Below are positions 26,731 through 34,824 of a stretch of 41,402 bases of DNA, one piece after another; position 1 is the first letter of the stretch, and the number at the start of each line of letters is the position of its first letter. The stretch covers positions 1 through 41,402 of the forward strand of contig JBBJOW010000034.1 of assembly GCA_037724045.1 (NCBI GenBank), in the 5' to 3' direction. The notes under the pieces were generated by a model, which searched no databases, had not been told where the DNA came from, and saw only the letters and a list, made by a program, of their open reading frames with translations. Origin of the DNA: DATLGB01 sp037724045. GTDB lineage: Bacteria; Actinomycetota; Thermoleophilia; Solirubrobacterales; Solirubrobacteraceae. The position numbers and the translations under genes are program-made.

Positions 26731-27853
26731 TGGCGTAGAGGTCGAGTCCGGCCTGAAGCTCACGAAGCCAGGCATCTGCGCGGGAGCCCCCGCCGATGAT
26801 CGCCGAAACGGTGGCCCAATCAGCCCGTGCCGCGTTGTAGAGCGCGTGCAGCGTCCGATATGCGGTCTGGCCCGGAGGATTGATGCTCGATACGAGCTCC
26901 GCGAGAACCTGCGCGTGGTGCAGAAAAGCGCCGGACGCGCCTGGTGGCACCGCGCCAGGCAGCAGCCGGGCTGCAAGAGCGCCGTTCTGCGCCGCAAGAA
27001 CTTGCGCTTCGGATCGCTTCAAAAGTGAGAGCAGCCCGCGAACTGTGGTCTGGACGAACCACTGCCCGCCGTCACCGCCAGTGTCTCGGGCGGCGTAGTT
27101 CGCGTATGCCATCGCACGTTGTCGCGGATCCCAGCCCGTTCCAAGGGTCGCCGCCCCGGCCACCACGGCGGGCAGGCCGGCCAGGTCACCGTGTGACACG
27201 TGAACGGGGCCATCCTCGCTCAGGCTCCTGACGGTGCGGCAGAGCCCATGCACCTCTTCAGCCATCGCCGGGACCGGCAGGACCGACAGGCTCCGCACCA
27301 CGGAGATGAACCACCCGCCGGGCTCAAGCTGCGCCAGCGCCCCGACGTGTGCGTCCAACGCCGCGCCGCCGGACCAGAACGCGCTGTCACCGGCAATGCT
27401 GAGCCGACATCCGGGATCTTCATCCACGGCCGCCTGCGCGACTTCGAGTGCGCGCTCACTGGTCGTGCTCTGCGCGGAGTGAAGGAGGATCGTCGGACCA
27501 AGGTGCGGCACGCCGAGGTCGTCCTGCACCTTGAAGACGCGCCGCACGTGCGAGACCTGCTCGGCGCGCGTGGTGAGCGCGCCCACCATGCCCTCCCATA
27601 GGTCCCAGTCCGCGTAGTACCGCAGGTCGCCGACGTTCGGCATCTGGAGCGCGTGGGTCACGGGATCGAACCAAGCCTCGGCACCGCCACCGAGGAGGCG
27701 TTCGGCGGTTTGCTGGCCACCTTGCTTGTGACTCTTGATCCGTGGCGTTGTGAAGGGACTGATGATTGCGCCACGGACGTGGCCCGCGTTCATTGCTTCC
27801 AGCGTCCACCCGACCAGGTTGTTTCGCGCGGTGTCCTCGATCAAGATGCTCAT
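26714..27853 (-). CDS. Unrecognised 379-residue partner of the protein kinase
   Basis: Soluble protein of 379 residues whose ATG overlaps the kinase stop (ATGA), so the two are translationally coupled. The N-terminus has HVRGAIISPFTTPRI, then PNVGDLRYYADWDLWEG. The middle reads like alternating strands and helices of a barrel (GPTILLHSAQST, CRLSIAGDSAFW, GGWFISVVRSLS, then VHVSHGDLAGLPAVVAGAATLGTG), and the C-terminal 130 residues are helical. The strand pattern recalls TIM-barrel enzymes such as tRNA-guanine transglycosylases, but no catalytic signature is certain. Coupling to a Ser/Thr kinase suggests it is the kinase's substrate or effector. Confidence 0.55.
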   Translation of the reverse strand: MSILIEDTARNNLVGWTLEAMNAGHVRGAIISPFTTPRIKSHKQGGQQTAERLLGGGAEAWFDPVTHALQMPNVGDLRYYADWDLWEGMVGALTTRAEQVSHVRRVFKVQDDLGVPHLGPTILLHSAQSTTSERALEVAQAAVDEDPGCRLSIAGDSAFWSGGAALDAHVGALAQLEPGGWFISVVRSLSVLPVPAMAEEVHGLCRTVRSLSEDGPVHVSHGDLAGLPAVVAGAATLGTGWDPRQRAMAYANYAARDTGGDGGQWFVQTTVRGLLSLLKRSEAQVLAAQNGALAARLLPGAVPPGASGAFLHHAQVLAELVSSINPPGQTAYRTLHALYNAARADWATVSAIIGGGSRADAWLRELQAGLDLYAITEGW

Positions 27854-28680
27854 TCGGACGCCGCCTCAAGAGCTCGAGCCAGATGGCCGCCGTTCCTGTA
27901 CCGACGCGCCGGCTGTGGATGGAGGCAGCGGCTCACGATCTCGCGCGCGTCTGCTGGGAGGTCCGTCCGGTACTGCGTGATGCTCTCGATCTCTACTCGC
28001 GCGAGCCGAGCCACGTAGTCTCCTGCGTCTCCCGTATAGGGCACAGGCAGGGCTCGGGTCAACGCCAGGAACATCAAGATTCCTACGCAGAACACGTCCG
28101 AGGCAGGCGTGGGAGCCCCCGAGTAGCCCTGGATGTGTTCTGGACTCAGAAAGCCGGCGGTTCCCGGCTGCCCGCCGACCGTGAGTTCGCTGCGGTCGGC
28201 GTGTCGGGCGTACCCAGGGTCCATGACCACGTGCGAGCCGCTTGCGAGTCGGCGGATGTTGTTCGCGCTCAGGTCGCGATGTACCACCTTCACCTCATGA
28301 AGCGCACTGAGCCCTCGGGCCACGTCGAGGCCCATCGCTTTCGTGCTGGGCCAACTCCATTGCTCTGTGATGAGGTCGCCGAGGTCTTCGCCCTGAAGGT
28401 ACTCCTCAAGCCATGCCGCGCCGTCTCGTCCCTCCCCGAGTTCGATAAGACTGGAGGCCACTCGCACGACGTTCGGATGCTGTACTCGCTGAAGAAGCTC
28501 GACTTCTCGCTGCGCTCGCCGCAGGGAGTCGGGGAGCGAGCCCGTCGAGATGACTTTGAGGACACGATGCTCGCCGTCCTCGTCGGCAAGCAGGACGGTT
28601 TTCTGTCCACCTTGCTTGAGGGGGCGCACCACCGTGACGCCGAGGATGCCCGCAGCCTCGGCTATGAGGGCTTCGGTCAC
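27850..28680 (-). CDS. Ser/Thr protein kinase (DPG instead of DFG)
   Basis: Cytosolic Hanks-type kinase of about 276 residues from GTG 28680 (GTG 28686 is also possible). Visible elements are a glycine loop (LKQGGQKTVLL), the ATP lysine K42 in RVLKVI, E59 in the C-helix, the catalytic loop HRDLSANN (134-141), the metal-binding D154 in MDPG where DFG is usual, an activation segment ending GTAGFLSPEH, and D195 in DVFCVGI. There is no TM segment, PASTA or other sensor domain. A kinase gene coupled to one partner gene inside a defence island suggests a phage-sensing or toxin-like module in which the kinase modifies its partner or host proteins. This role is inferred. Confidence 0.85.
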   Translation of the reverse strand: MTEALIAEAAGILGVTVVRPLKQGGQKTVLLADEDGEHRVLKVISTGSLPDSLRRAQREVELLQRVQHPNVVRVASSLIELGEGRDGAAWLEEYLQGEDLGDLITEQWSWPSTKAMGLDVARGLSALHEVKVVHRDLSANNIRRLASGSHVVMDPGYARHADRSELTVGGQPGTAGFLSPEHIQGYSGAPTPASDVFCVGILMFLALTRALPVPYTGDAGDYVARLARVEIESITQYRTDLPADAREIVSRCLHPQPARRYRNGGHLARALEAASE

Positions 28681-29074
28681 TGGCACGAGCGGAGCGTACC
28701 TACGGGGCTGGATCGTTGACGCGACGACAACGTTGAGCCGGACTTCCGTGTGGCGCAAGCATCCGCAAATCGGTCGTTTGGCGGAAGGAAGGGCTTGGAT
28801 CAAGAAGCTGTTAGGCGACCGCGCGGGCCTGGAAAAGGCTCACGCTCGTTCGGCCAACCGGGGTTCGCCCGCTGGCGTGATCCAGCTTCCACCGTCAGCC
28901 CCGATCCAATAGAGGCCGTATTGACCCGGCCACCATCTGCTCGGCTTCTCGTTCTTTTTCGGCGAAGTGCCACCGGCACGCCCGCTAGCCACCGCGCTCA
29001 TCACTCAGTCGTCTTTCACTGACGGGCCGGGACCCTGCGGATACGCGCGCCCGCCGTTCCACCCGCGGTCGCGT
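28681..29074. other. Intergenic stretch, promoter region of the kinase operon
   Basis: About 390 bases between the kinase start and the end of the GmrSD gene, both on the minus strand. It has lower GC than most of the window and no convincing frame. The kinase promoter must lie in it, but no clear -35/-10 pair was identified. Confidence 0.5.
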
Positions 29075-30964
29075 TCAAGCGGTGCCAGGGTCCGTGGCTC
29101 GGTTCGCGCGCGGCTCAAATCGGTCCCTCGACCATACTTCCGCGGCGAGGTCGCGGTAGATCTCCTGGCGTCGCCGGATCGCCTGCTCATCGAAAACCGG
29201 CACGGGCTCGAACTGAAGGTTCAGACGTTGCTTGTAGGCCAAGAACCTCGGATTGTGGCTGTAGCAACCATCCGTGAGGGTCTTGGCCAACAGGTTCTGC
29301 GAGTAGTAGTGCGGACGCTTCTCGTCGTACGGCAACGCTCCGTAGCTGGCGTTGAAACTCTTTGGCACAAGCAGCAGCGCCCCGAGGCGGTTCCGCTCAT
29401 CAGCGAAGACGTGCTCGTCTGGATACATCGTCGGGACGTAGCGTTCCGGCTTGTCAGCCATGATGTGCTCGACCTCGAAGGGATCATCGGCATTTCGACG
29501 CACGTAGTCCCAGAACCCCAGGGCAGCCGGTCGCGCTGAACCAGCATGGGCCTCGAGATGAGCAGTCAGACGTGCGAGAACGCTTCGGACGCGATTCTTG
29601 TTCTGTTGGTGCATCCGGAGCTCCAAAATGCCATCGAGTGGAGCCTCCTCGTCGAGTTCAGCGGCTTTGGAGATAAGGACGGCTGCGAGGTCTTCGACGG
29701 ACTTGCCGCGGATGTCGCGGATTACGTTGAACATCGTGTAGGAGATGGCGGAGTAGCCCAGCGTGCGGGAGTTGACGACTCGCCGGAAGATGAAGAGGTC
29801 GATATAGCCAGCGACGAGCCGGAGCTTCTCTTGGACAGCAGCCTCGTCGTCGTCCGGGCGCAGGGCGGCGAGCAACAAGGTCGGCTGCAACGTGAAGCCG
29901 TTGACCGCGTTGTAGAAGAGGTACTCGAGCTCCGGTTCGGGCTCCGATTCCGCGCGCCGGAGAGTGAGGTACGAGCTGACTGCGCGTGGAAACTGAAACT
30001 CGAGGAAGGATTGGAACTCGGACGAGGTGTGGAGCCCCATCTGCGCGCCGCCTTGATCGCGAACCCACTTGTGAAAAGCCGTGCCGATGTGCTCGAAGTC
30101 TTGATTACTCGCTCCGGCCCTTCGTTCGCGGATCGAGTCGGCGAACTGCCCTCGCATCCATGCTTTGAAGAAGTTGGCGTCCTCATCGGGCTCCAGCTCA
30201 GCAAGGGCAGCCATCTTCCTTCGCCAGAGCGCGTCCGTTTGACCCCGCGACTCATTGCTATCGAGCTTGGACAGCAGATATGCCTTGAGCATCTCCGCCG
30301 GCGTCAGCGACAACCCACGATCGTTCATAGTCTCGAAGATCGCGTAGGCGTCTTCGTCGTTATAGGTCGTGATCTCGACCAGCTCGACGTTATCTAGGAG
30401 CCAATCCAGGAAGTACGGCAGCGCGGCGTCCGTCGCGAGGTGCTCTGGAAACAACGCTTCGATGTCGGCGTAGCGCGCCACCAGATTCGCAACGGACCCA
30501 TCGCCAAGGGGCGTCTCCACGGCGCGTCCCTCGAAGAGAGCCAGCATCGCGTCGCGGCGCTCATCAACGTCAAGGTGGAACGACTTCTGCCCATACCGCT
30601 CCGAATAGATCAGGTCGTCTATCCGCACGATCTCGCCGCGTCCGCTCTGAAGATGGTTCAGGTAGACCAGGAGTAGCGTGAGGGTCGTCAGCCGCTGCTG
30701 CCCATCGATCAGAAAGTGCTTGCCGTCTTTGCGGCTGACAACTATTGGCCCTAGGAAGTAGTGGGCGTACTGCTGGACCTTCTGGCGCGAGTCGCCCGCA
30801 GCGAAGTTCGATGAAAACCTCGTTTCCAGGTCTTCAAGCATCGCCTCAACGTCCTGGCGACGCCACCGATACTCGCGCTGGTAGTAGTCGATGCCGTACT
30901 TCTCGCCAAGCAATGCCCTGACGGTGCGCGCATTGCCATCGATTTTGTTGATCTGCGGCATCAA
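29075..30964 (-). CDS. GmrSD-type (DUF262-DUF1524) type IV restriction enzyme
   Basis: Single-chain modification-dependent restriction enzyme of 629 residues. The N-terminal DUF262 (GmrS-like, ParB-type NTPase) has YQREYRW (28-34), IDGQQRLTT (86-94) and ETMNDRGLSLTPAEMLK. The C-terminal DUF1524 (GmrD-like, HNH-type nuclease) has EVEHIMAD with H500, then ERNRLGALLLVP and FNASYG, so its catalytic motifs look intact. Family members such as GmrSD and BrxU cut DNA carrying glucosylated or other modified cytosines in phage genomes; the target here is unknown. ATG 30964 or 30961. It stands alone on the minus strand between the kinase operon and the assembly gap. No frameshift is seen. Confidence 0.93.
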   Translation of the reverse strand: MMPQINKIDGNARTVRALLGEKYGIDYYQREYRWRRQDVEAMLEDLETRFSSNFAAGDSRQKVQQYAHYFLGPIVVSRKDGKHFLIDGQQRLTTLTLLLVYLNHLQSGRGEIVRIDDLIYSERYGQKSFHLDVDERRDAMLALFEGRAVETPLGDGSVANLVARYADIEALFPEHLATDAALPYFLDWLLDNVELVEITTYNDEDAYAIFETMNDRGLSLTPAEMLKAYLLSKLDSNESRGQTDALWRRKMAALAELEPDEDANFFKAWMRGQFADSIRERRAGASNQDFEHIGTAFHKWVRDQGGAQMGLHTSSEFQSFLEFQFPRAVSSYLTLRRAESEPEPELEYLFYNAVNGFTLQPTLLLAALRPDDDEAAVQEKLRLVAGYIDLFIFRRVVNSRTLGYSAISYTMFNVIRDIRGKSVEDLAAVLISKAAELDEEAPLDGILELRMHQQNKNRVRSVLARLTAHLEAHAGSARPAALGFWDYVRRNADDPFEVEHIMADKPERYVPTMYPDEHVFADERNRLGALLLVPKSFNASYGALPYDEKRPHYYSQNLLAKTLTDGCYSHNPRFLAYKQRLNLQFEPVPVFDEQAIRRRQEIYRDLAAEVWSRDRFEPRANRATDPGTA

Positions 30965-31128
30965 GGTCTTGGAAACCTAGGCGAACGGACGTCGAGCCGT
31001 AGCCGCATCGCTGACGTCCGTCTCCGCGCCTTGGCTTTCGACTTGCTGCGAGCCGCCGACGTCGACACACTCAGGCGTGTCCCAAACTTGCCCCCGCGCG
31101 GCTGTCACCGCCGGGGGCGCGGCACCGA

Positions 31129-31163
31129 NNNNNNNNNNGTACCCCCCCCCCCCCCCCCCCCCC
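31129..31163. other. Assembly gap (10 N) and 22-base C run
   Basis: Ten undetermined bases at 31129-31138, followed after GTA by 22 consecutive C at 31142-31163. Just before it, CCCCCG at 31091 and CGGGGG at 31111 can pair as a hairpin. A long C run next to a gap is typical of a sequencing or scaffolding problem, so the two sides need not be truly adjacent. Confidence 0.95.
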
Positions 31164-31227
31164 GAATGCACCCCCAGTCTGCCAAGACTGCCAAGACCCG
31201 TCCGCATGCCGCACGACCGGCCGCGCA

Positions 31228-31980
31228 GTGAACGTCGCGATCTACTGCCGCACATCTACGCTGAACGGTGGCGGAGCAGACTCACCCCGACGCGCAAGAA
31301 GAGGCATGCCGCGCCTGGGCCCGAGATCTGTCCTCCCGTGGCGTCGCCCCTGCTTCGCAATCAACTTGCTCTCGGCCTGCATGTTGCAACAGGTGGCTCG
31401 AGCGAGCTTCAAGAGTCCCGGTCCTGTTTCGGTGCTCTGGGAGATCCTGGCCTCGCTGGTCGTGCCTCATCAAGGGGTCCCTCGCTGGATCTTAGATGCG
31501 ACCCGCGACCACGTCGACGCCGAGCTCACCGCCCGCCTCCAAGAAGTGACCGCTCAGCACGCGCGTGCAGCTCGCGAGACCGGCGAGAAGCTCGCGATGC
31601 GCCAGCGGGTCGAGGCCCACTACTTGGCCGGCAAACTCAGCGTCGAAAACTACGAGCGACTAATGCCGCGAGTCAGTGAGGAACTTGCCGCTCTCGAAGC
31701 TGAGCGCAGCCGCCTGGCCGATAACGCCGAGACGCTTGCTTCGAGTCGAGACGAACTCGACGCTGAGGGCGACGCTCTGCGGAGGCTCGCCGAACTCCGC
31801 GCCTCGGTTCTCGACCGCAAGCGGACTGCCGAGCAGAGCGCCGATATCGCCGCGCTACGTGCGGCTATGCATCAGACCTTCAAAGCCGTGTACCTGAATG
31901 TGTTCGGGCGCGTCATCGGATGCGATCCTCGAGGCGGCAAGCGCAGGCTGCGACGGTCGCTTTCCCGGTCCCCGCAACAA
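31228..31980 (+). pseudogene. Decayed large serine recombinase at the right island end
   Basis: From GTG 31228 the frame reads NVAIYCRTST, the catalytic start of a serine recombinase. It needs a one-base shift near 31262 to continue as AEQTHPDAQEEACRAWA and then breaks off near 31345. Protein-like sequence resumes at about 31490 (DATRDHVDAELTARLQEV) as the long coiled-coil and C-terminal part typical of large serine integrases (LSVENYERLMPRVSEELAALE, then AAMHQTFKAVYLNVFG). Most of the catalytic domain and the zinc-ribbon region is missing. The frame runs out through the island boundary repeat into the neighbouring gene. Its position directly beside the att-like repeat fits an integrase that once inserted the element. 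Confidence 0.75.
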
Positions 31981-31999
31981 CTCAACACGGCACTTTGGT
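31981..31999. repeat. Right island boundary repeat (att-like)
   Basis: CTCAACACGGCACTTTGGT, the last codons (T-K-V-P-C-stop) of the MauE-like fusion gene on the minus strand. It matches 15576-15594 at 16 of 19 positions. Confidence 0.6.
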
Positions 32000-33193
32000 C
32001 TGGAAGAACATCACGCAGAACACCTTGCGCCCGCCGTAGCAGTAACCCGTCAGCGCCGTGTCGCCGTTGATGCGCTTGTTGCCCTCGGTGCAGCAGTCGA
32101 CGAGCTTGCGCACGTGGCCGTCGCAGCAGCGAAACCAGGCGCCGTCGACCTGCATGGGCATGCGGAACCGCTTGGACGTGGCGTCGCACACGCGCGTGCG
32201 AGTGGCGACCGGCAGCGAGCGGCCGCCGGGGTCGACCAGCAGTTCGCCGCGCTCGTCGACCGGGCGGCCGAGCTTGTCGACCAGCCGGCCCAGGTCGTCG
32301 ACGCGGTGCCCGTCCTTGGCGCGCAGCGGCAGGCCCTTGGCGTCGATGCGGGGCAGGCCGGTCGGGTGCGGGCACGAGTCCGTCGTGTAGATGTGGCCGC
32401 AGAAGTGGTAGGCCTCTGCCTCACCCGGACGGACAATGCCACCGAGAGCGACGAGGGCGGCCGCGCGGCCCACGAACGTGCGCCGCGAGGTGCCGGCCAC
32501 CGACTGCGCCTGCGCCGCGGTGTTGACCGTCCCCTTCGCGCGCACCCGTCCGTCGTCGCCGACCAGCACGGCGTAGGGCGCGCCGGGCACGCGCGCAGCG
32601 AGCCACGCCGCCGCGTCGCGCTCCTCGTCGAGCTCGGTGAAGCCGCGCAGCCCGCGCTTCACGCGCGCGCACAGGCGGCAGCTGCTCGCGGTGAAGAGGT
32701 TCAGGCCCGGCGCGAGCGTGGTCGGCGCACCGATCGCCGGACCTTCGTCGGCGACGTCGAGCGCGGCGCCCGGGGCGCGATCCGCCACGAAGGCGACGAG
32801 CGCGGCGAGCAGCACGCCGGCGACCGCGAGAACCGGGTGGCCGCCGCCCGCGAACGCCGCCAGGACCGCCAGCAGCGCCACGCGCACCGCCGCGCCGGCC
32901 GACACCGTCCCGCGCGCGCCCAGACAGCCACACGGGGCGCCGCCGCCGCCGCGCGCGAGCACGACGACCTGGGCGAGGGCGAAGACCGCGAATACCGCGG
33001 CGGCCACGAGTCCAGCCCCAGCGACGCCGCTGAGCAGCGCCACGCCAAGGAGCCCCTCGAGTGCGACCAGCGGCCACAGGGCGAAGCCCGCGGAGAACGT
33101 CTGCAGCGCCACTCGCGAGCCCGTCGGATCGGCGACCTTCAACGCCGCGGCGAGCAGCAGGGCACCGCCGCAGATCACGCTGCCGAAGACCAT
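31982..33193 (-). CDS. MauE - thioredoxin - MauA-like fusion (envelope redox protein)
   Basis: Membrane protein of 403 residues with three parts. Residues 1-140 form a four-TM MauE/DoxX-like domain with a Cys pair (C88, C90 in PCGCLG). Residues 160-230 form a thioredoxin-like domain with a C-x-x-C site (C172/C175 in TASSCRLCARV). Residues 235-250 form a second signal-like segment with a twin arginine (SRRTFVGRAAALVAL). The Cys-rich tail (ten cysteines from C265 to C403, with FRCCDGH, DCC and CYGG) resembles the methylamine dehydrogenase light chain, although only one Trp (W353) lies where the TTQ cofactor tryptophans would be. MauE is known to help form light-chain disulfides, so enzyme and substrate appear fused. 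It probably preceded the CcdA-like gene before the island inserted. Confidence 0.72.
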   Translation of the reverse strand: MVFGSVICGGALLLAAALKVADPTGSRVALQTFSAGFALWPLVALEGLLGVALLSGVAGAGLVAAAVFAVFALAQVVVLARGGGGAPCGCLGARGTVSAGAAVRVALLAVLAAFAGGGHPVLAVAGVLLAALVAFVADRAPGAALDVADEGPAIGAPTTLAPGLNLFTASSCRLCARVKRGLRGFTELDEERDAAAWLAARVPGAPYAVLVGDDGRVRAKGTVNTAAQAQSVAGTSRRTFVGRAAALVALGGIVRPGEAEAYHFCGHIYTTDSCPHPTGLPRIDAKGLPLRAKDGHRVDDLGRLVDKLGRPVDERGELLVDPGGRSLPVATRTRVCDATSKRFRMPMQVDGAWFRCCDGHVRKLVDCCTEGNKRINGDTALTGYCYGGRKVFCVMFFQTKVPC

Positions 33194-33275
33194 CGCGTAG
33201 CAAGCTACCGCGCGTGCCGGGTGCGTCGGCGGACTAGCACGGTCCCATCCTGGCGGCCCATGTCGGTCGGCTCTT

Positions 33276-33298
33276 GGGCGGGCGGTCTACGCCCGCCC
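33276..33298 (-). terminator. Hairpin downstream of the VOC gene
   Basis: A perfect 8-bp stem, GGGCGGGC at 33276-33283 and GCCCGCCC at 33291-33298, with a 7-base loop. It lies 17 bases past the VOC stop on the minus strand and before the MauE-like gene. There is no T-run, as is common in high-GC actinobacteria. Confidence 0.5.
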
Positions 33299-33314
33299 CG
33301 TCCGCCGCCCCCGG

Positions 33315-33701
33315 CTACCGGCCCGGGCCCGGCGAAGTTGGCGCGTCCGGCGTCTCGAAGTGGGGATTCTCGATGACGCCCACGGTCGAGCCCGCGGCGT
33401 CGAGCACCGTGGCGACCCTGATGCCCTCACCCACCTCGGTGACCGGGTCACCCGGCTGCGCGCCGGCGGCGATCAGCTCCGCGACCGCGGCGTCCGCGTC
33501 GGGCACGCCCCAGTAGGTGATCGGCCCGTGCTCGAGTGCCGGGTTGAGACCGAGCTCGAAGCCGCCGACGTTGTAGCCGACGTAGAACGGCTCGTCGAAG
33601 TACGGCTCGATGCCGAGCACGGCCGTCCACCACGCCTTGGCGGCGTCGAGGTCGCGAGCCGGGTAATTGACAGTGCGCAGCCCGAGGAACAGGACGCCGA
33701 T
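33315..33701 (-). CDS. VOC (glyoxalase-like) family protein, start uncertain
   Basis: Small protein with a beta-alpha-beta-beta-beta unit of the vicinal-oxygen-chelate fold: LGLRTVNYPARDLDAAKAWW, VLGIEPYFDEPFYVGYN, GGFELGLNPALEHGP, ITYWGVPDADAAVAELIAAG, and the second half VLDAAGSTVGVIENPHF. VOC proteins include glyoxalases, dioxygenases and resistance proteins; nothing here fixes the reaction. The family start should be just before GVLFLGL, but there is no ATG, GTG or TTG in that place; the only upstream start (GTG 33857) lies deep inside the divergent channel gene. A non-standard CTG at 33692 or a base error is likely. The end given is approximate. Confidence 0.75.
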   Translation of the reverse strand: MGVLFLGLRTVNYPARDLDAAKAWWTAVLGIEPYFDEPFYVGYNVGGFELGLNPALEHGPITYWGVPDADAAVAELIAAGAQPGDPVTEVGEGIRVATVLDAAGSTVGVIENPHFETPDAPTSPGPGR

Positions 33702-33750
33702 CGTACGTGACGATGCGGCGGTTTCCCGGCCCCGTCTACCCTTCGCGACG

Positions 33751-34767
33751 GTGCCAGTCTCCCGCGCGTCGGTCAGCCTGCCGTCCGCGCAGGCCGGTCC
33801 CGCGCGGCGGCTGCTGGTCCGCGTCGCGGCGGCCGCCTTTCTCGCGGCCTTCGTCACGGCCGTCGCCTACCTCGGCCGCACCGGCTACCGCGACACGGCG
33901 GGCGGCCAGATCAGCCTGCTCGACGCGCTCTACTACGCGACGGTCTCCATCACCACCACCGGCTACGGCGACATCGTGCCGGTCGGCGATGGCGCCCGCC
34001 TCGCCACGACGCTGCTGGTGACGCCGGCCCGCATCGTCTTCCTCATCATCCTCGTGGGGACCACCATCGAGGTGCTCACCGAACGCACACGCACCGCGGT
34101 GCGCGAACGACTCTGGAGGCAGAGCTTGAGAGATCACACCATCGTCTGCGGCTTCGGGACCAAGGGCCGCACCGCCATCGAGACGCTGCTCGCGTACGGC
34201 GTGCCGGCCAGCCAGATCGTCGTCATCGACACCGACCGCGACATGGTCGAGGACGCCACGCGTGCGGGCTTCGCCGCCCTGCACGGCTCCGCCGGCCGCG
34301 TCATCGTGCTCGAGGAGGCCGAGGTGCGCGGGGCGGCATCGGTGGTCGTCGCCGCCGACCGCGACGACAGCGCGGTGCTGATCACGCTCACGGCGCGCGA
34401 GCTCAACGCCGACGCGACTATCGTGGCGTCCGCGCGCGAGGCCGAGAACGTCCACCTGCTGCGCCAGAGCGGCGCCGACTCCGTGATCCTCTCCTCGGGC
34501 GCGGCGGGCCAGCTGCTCGGCCAGGCCGTCCACAGCCCGAGCGTCGTCGAGGTGCTGGAGGACCTGCTCGCCGTGGGCGCGGGCCTCGACATCGTCGAGC
34601 GCGACGTGACCACCGAGGAGGCGGGGCGCTCCCTGGCCCAGCTGCACACGCCCGAGCCCGCCGTCGCCTTCGTGCGCGACGGCGAGGTGCTGCCCTTCGA
34701 CGACGACCGCGCCGCCGAGCTGCGCGCCGGCGATCGCGTCATCTGCCTCCGCTCCAAGCGCGCGTGA
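33751..34767 (+). CDS. Two-TM potassium channel with RCK (TrkA-N/TrkA-C) domains
   Basis: Ion channel of 338 residues, MthK-like. TM1 is at about 21-41, the pore loop carries the K+ selectivity filter in TTTGYGDIVP (68-77), and TM2 is IVFLIILVGTTIEVL. The cytosolic RCK N-lobe has the Rossmann start IVCGFGTKGRTA, a strand ending in VIDTDRD, and an ADRDDSAVLITL segment; a TrkA-C lobe follows (PAVAFVRDGEVLPF, RAGDRVICLRS). Such channels are gated by calcium or nucleotides bound to the RCK ring. GTG 33751 was chosen because it precedes the first TM by 20 residues; a TTG at 33667 is less likely because it lies over the divergent VOC gene. Confidence 0.92.
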   Translation: MPVSRASVSLPSAQAGPARRLLVRVAAAAFLAAFVTAVAYLGRTGYRDTAGGQISLLDALYYATVSITTTGYGDIVPVGDGARLATTLLVTPARIVFLIILVGTTIEVLTERTRTAVRERLWRQSLRDHTIVCGFGTKGRTAIETLLAYGVPASQIVVIDTDRDMVEDATRAGFAALHGSAGRVIVLEEAEVRGAASVVVAADRDDSAVLITLTARELNADATIVASAREAENVHLLRQSGADSVILSSGAAGQLLGQAVHSPSVVEVLEDLLAVGAGLDIVERDVTTEEAGRSLAQLHTPEPAVAFVRDGEVLPFDDDRAAELRAGDRVICLRSKRA

Positions 34768-34824
34768 GCTGCTCGGAGGCGCTGCAGCCAGGCTCGTCGG
34801 ACCCCGCAGGTGGACGCTTGGTGT

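Larger units (their letters stand above)
15576..31999. mobile_element. Defence island bounded by 19-bp near-repeats
   Basis: A block of about 16.4 kb with less GC-biased third codon positions than its flanks. It contains almost only restriction, nuclease and kinase genes together with at least four serine-recombinase fragments. The ends carry 19-bp sequences matching at 16 positions (15576-15594 and 31981-31999). The right copy is the 3' end of a chromosomal gene and the left copy overlaps the start of what looks like its former downstream neighbour. This is what an integrative element leaves when it inserts at a gene end. A decayed large serine recombinase lies directly inside the right boundary. 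Internal recombinase debris suggests repeated insertion events. The 10-N gap at 31129-31138 means the right 0.85 kb is joined by scaffolding. Confidence 0.65.

Noticed and set aside
31142..31163. 22-base C homopolymer as a biological phase-variation tract
   Set aside because: It adjoins a 10-N gap and no gene reads through it, so an assembly artefact is more likely.
31898..33376. 492-codon plus-strand open frame opposite the MauE-like fusion
   Set aside because: Antisense shadow; the minus strand has TM helices, C-x-x-C and a conserved Cys-rich tail.
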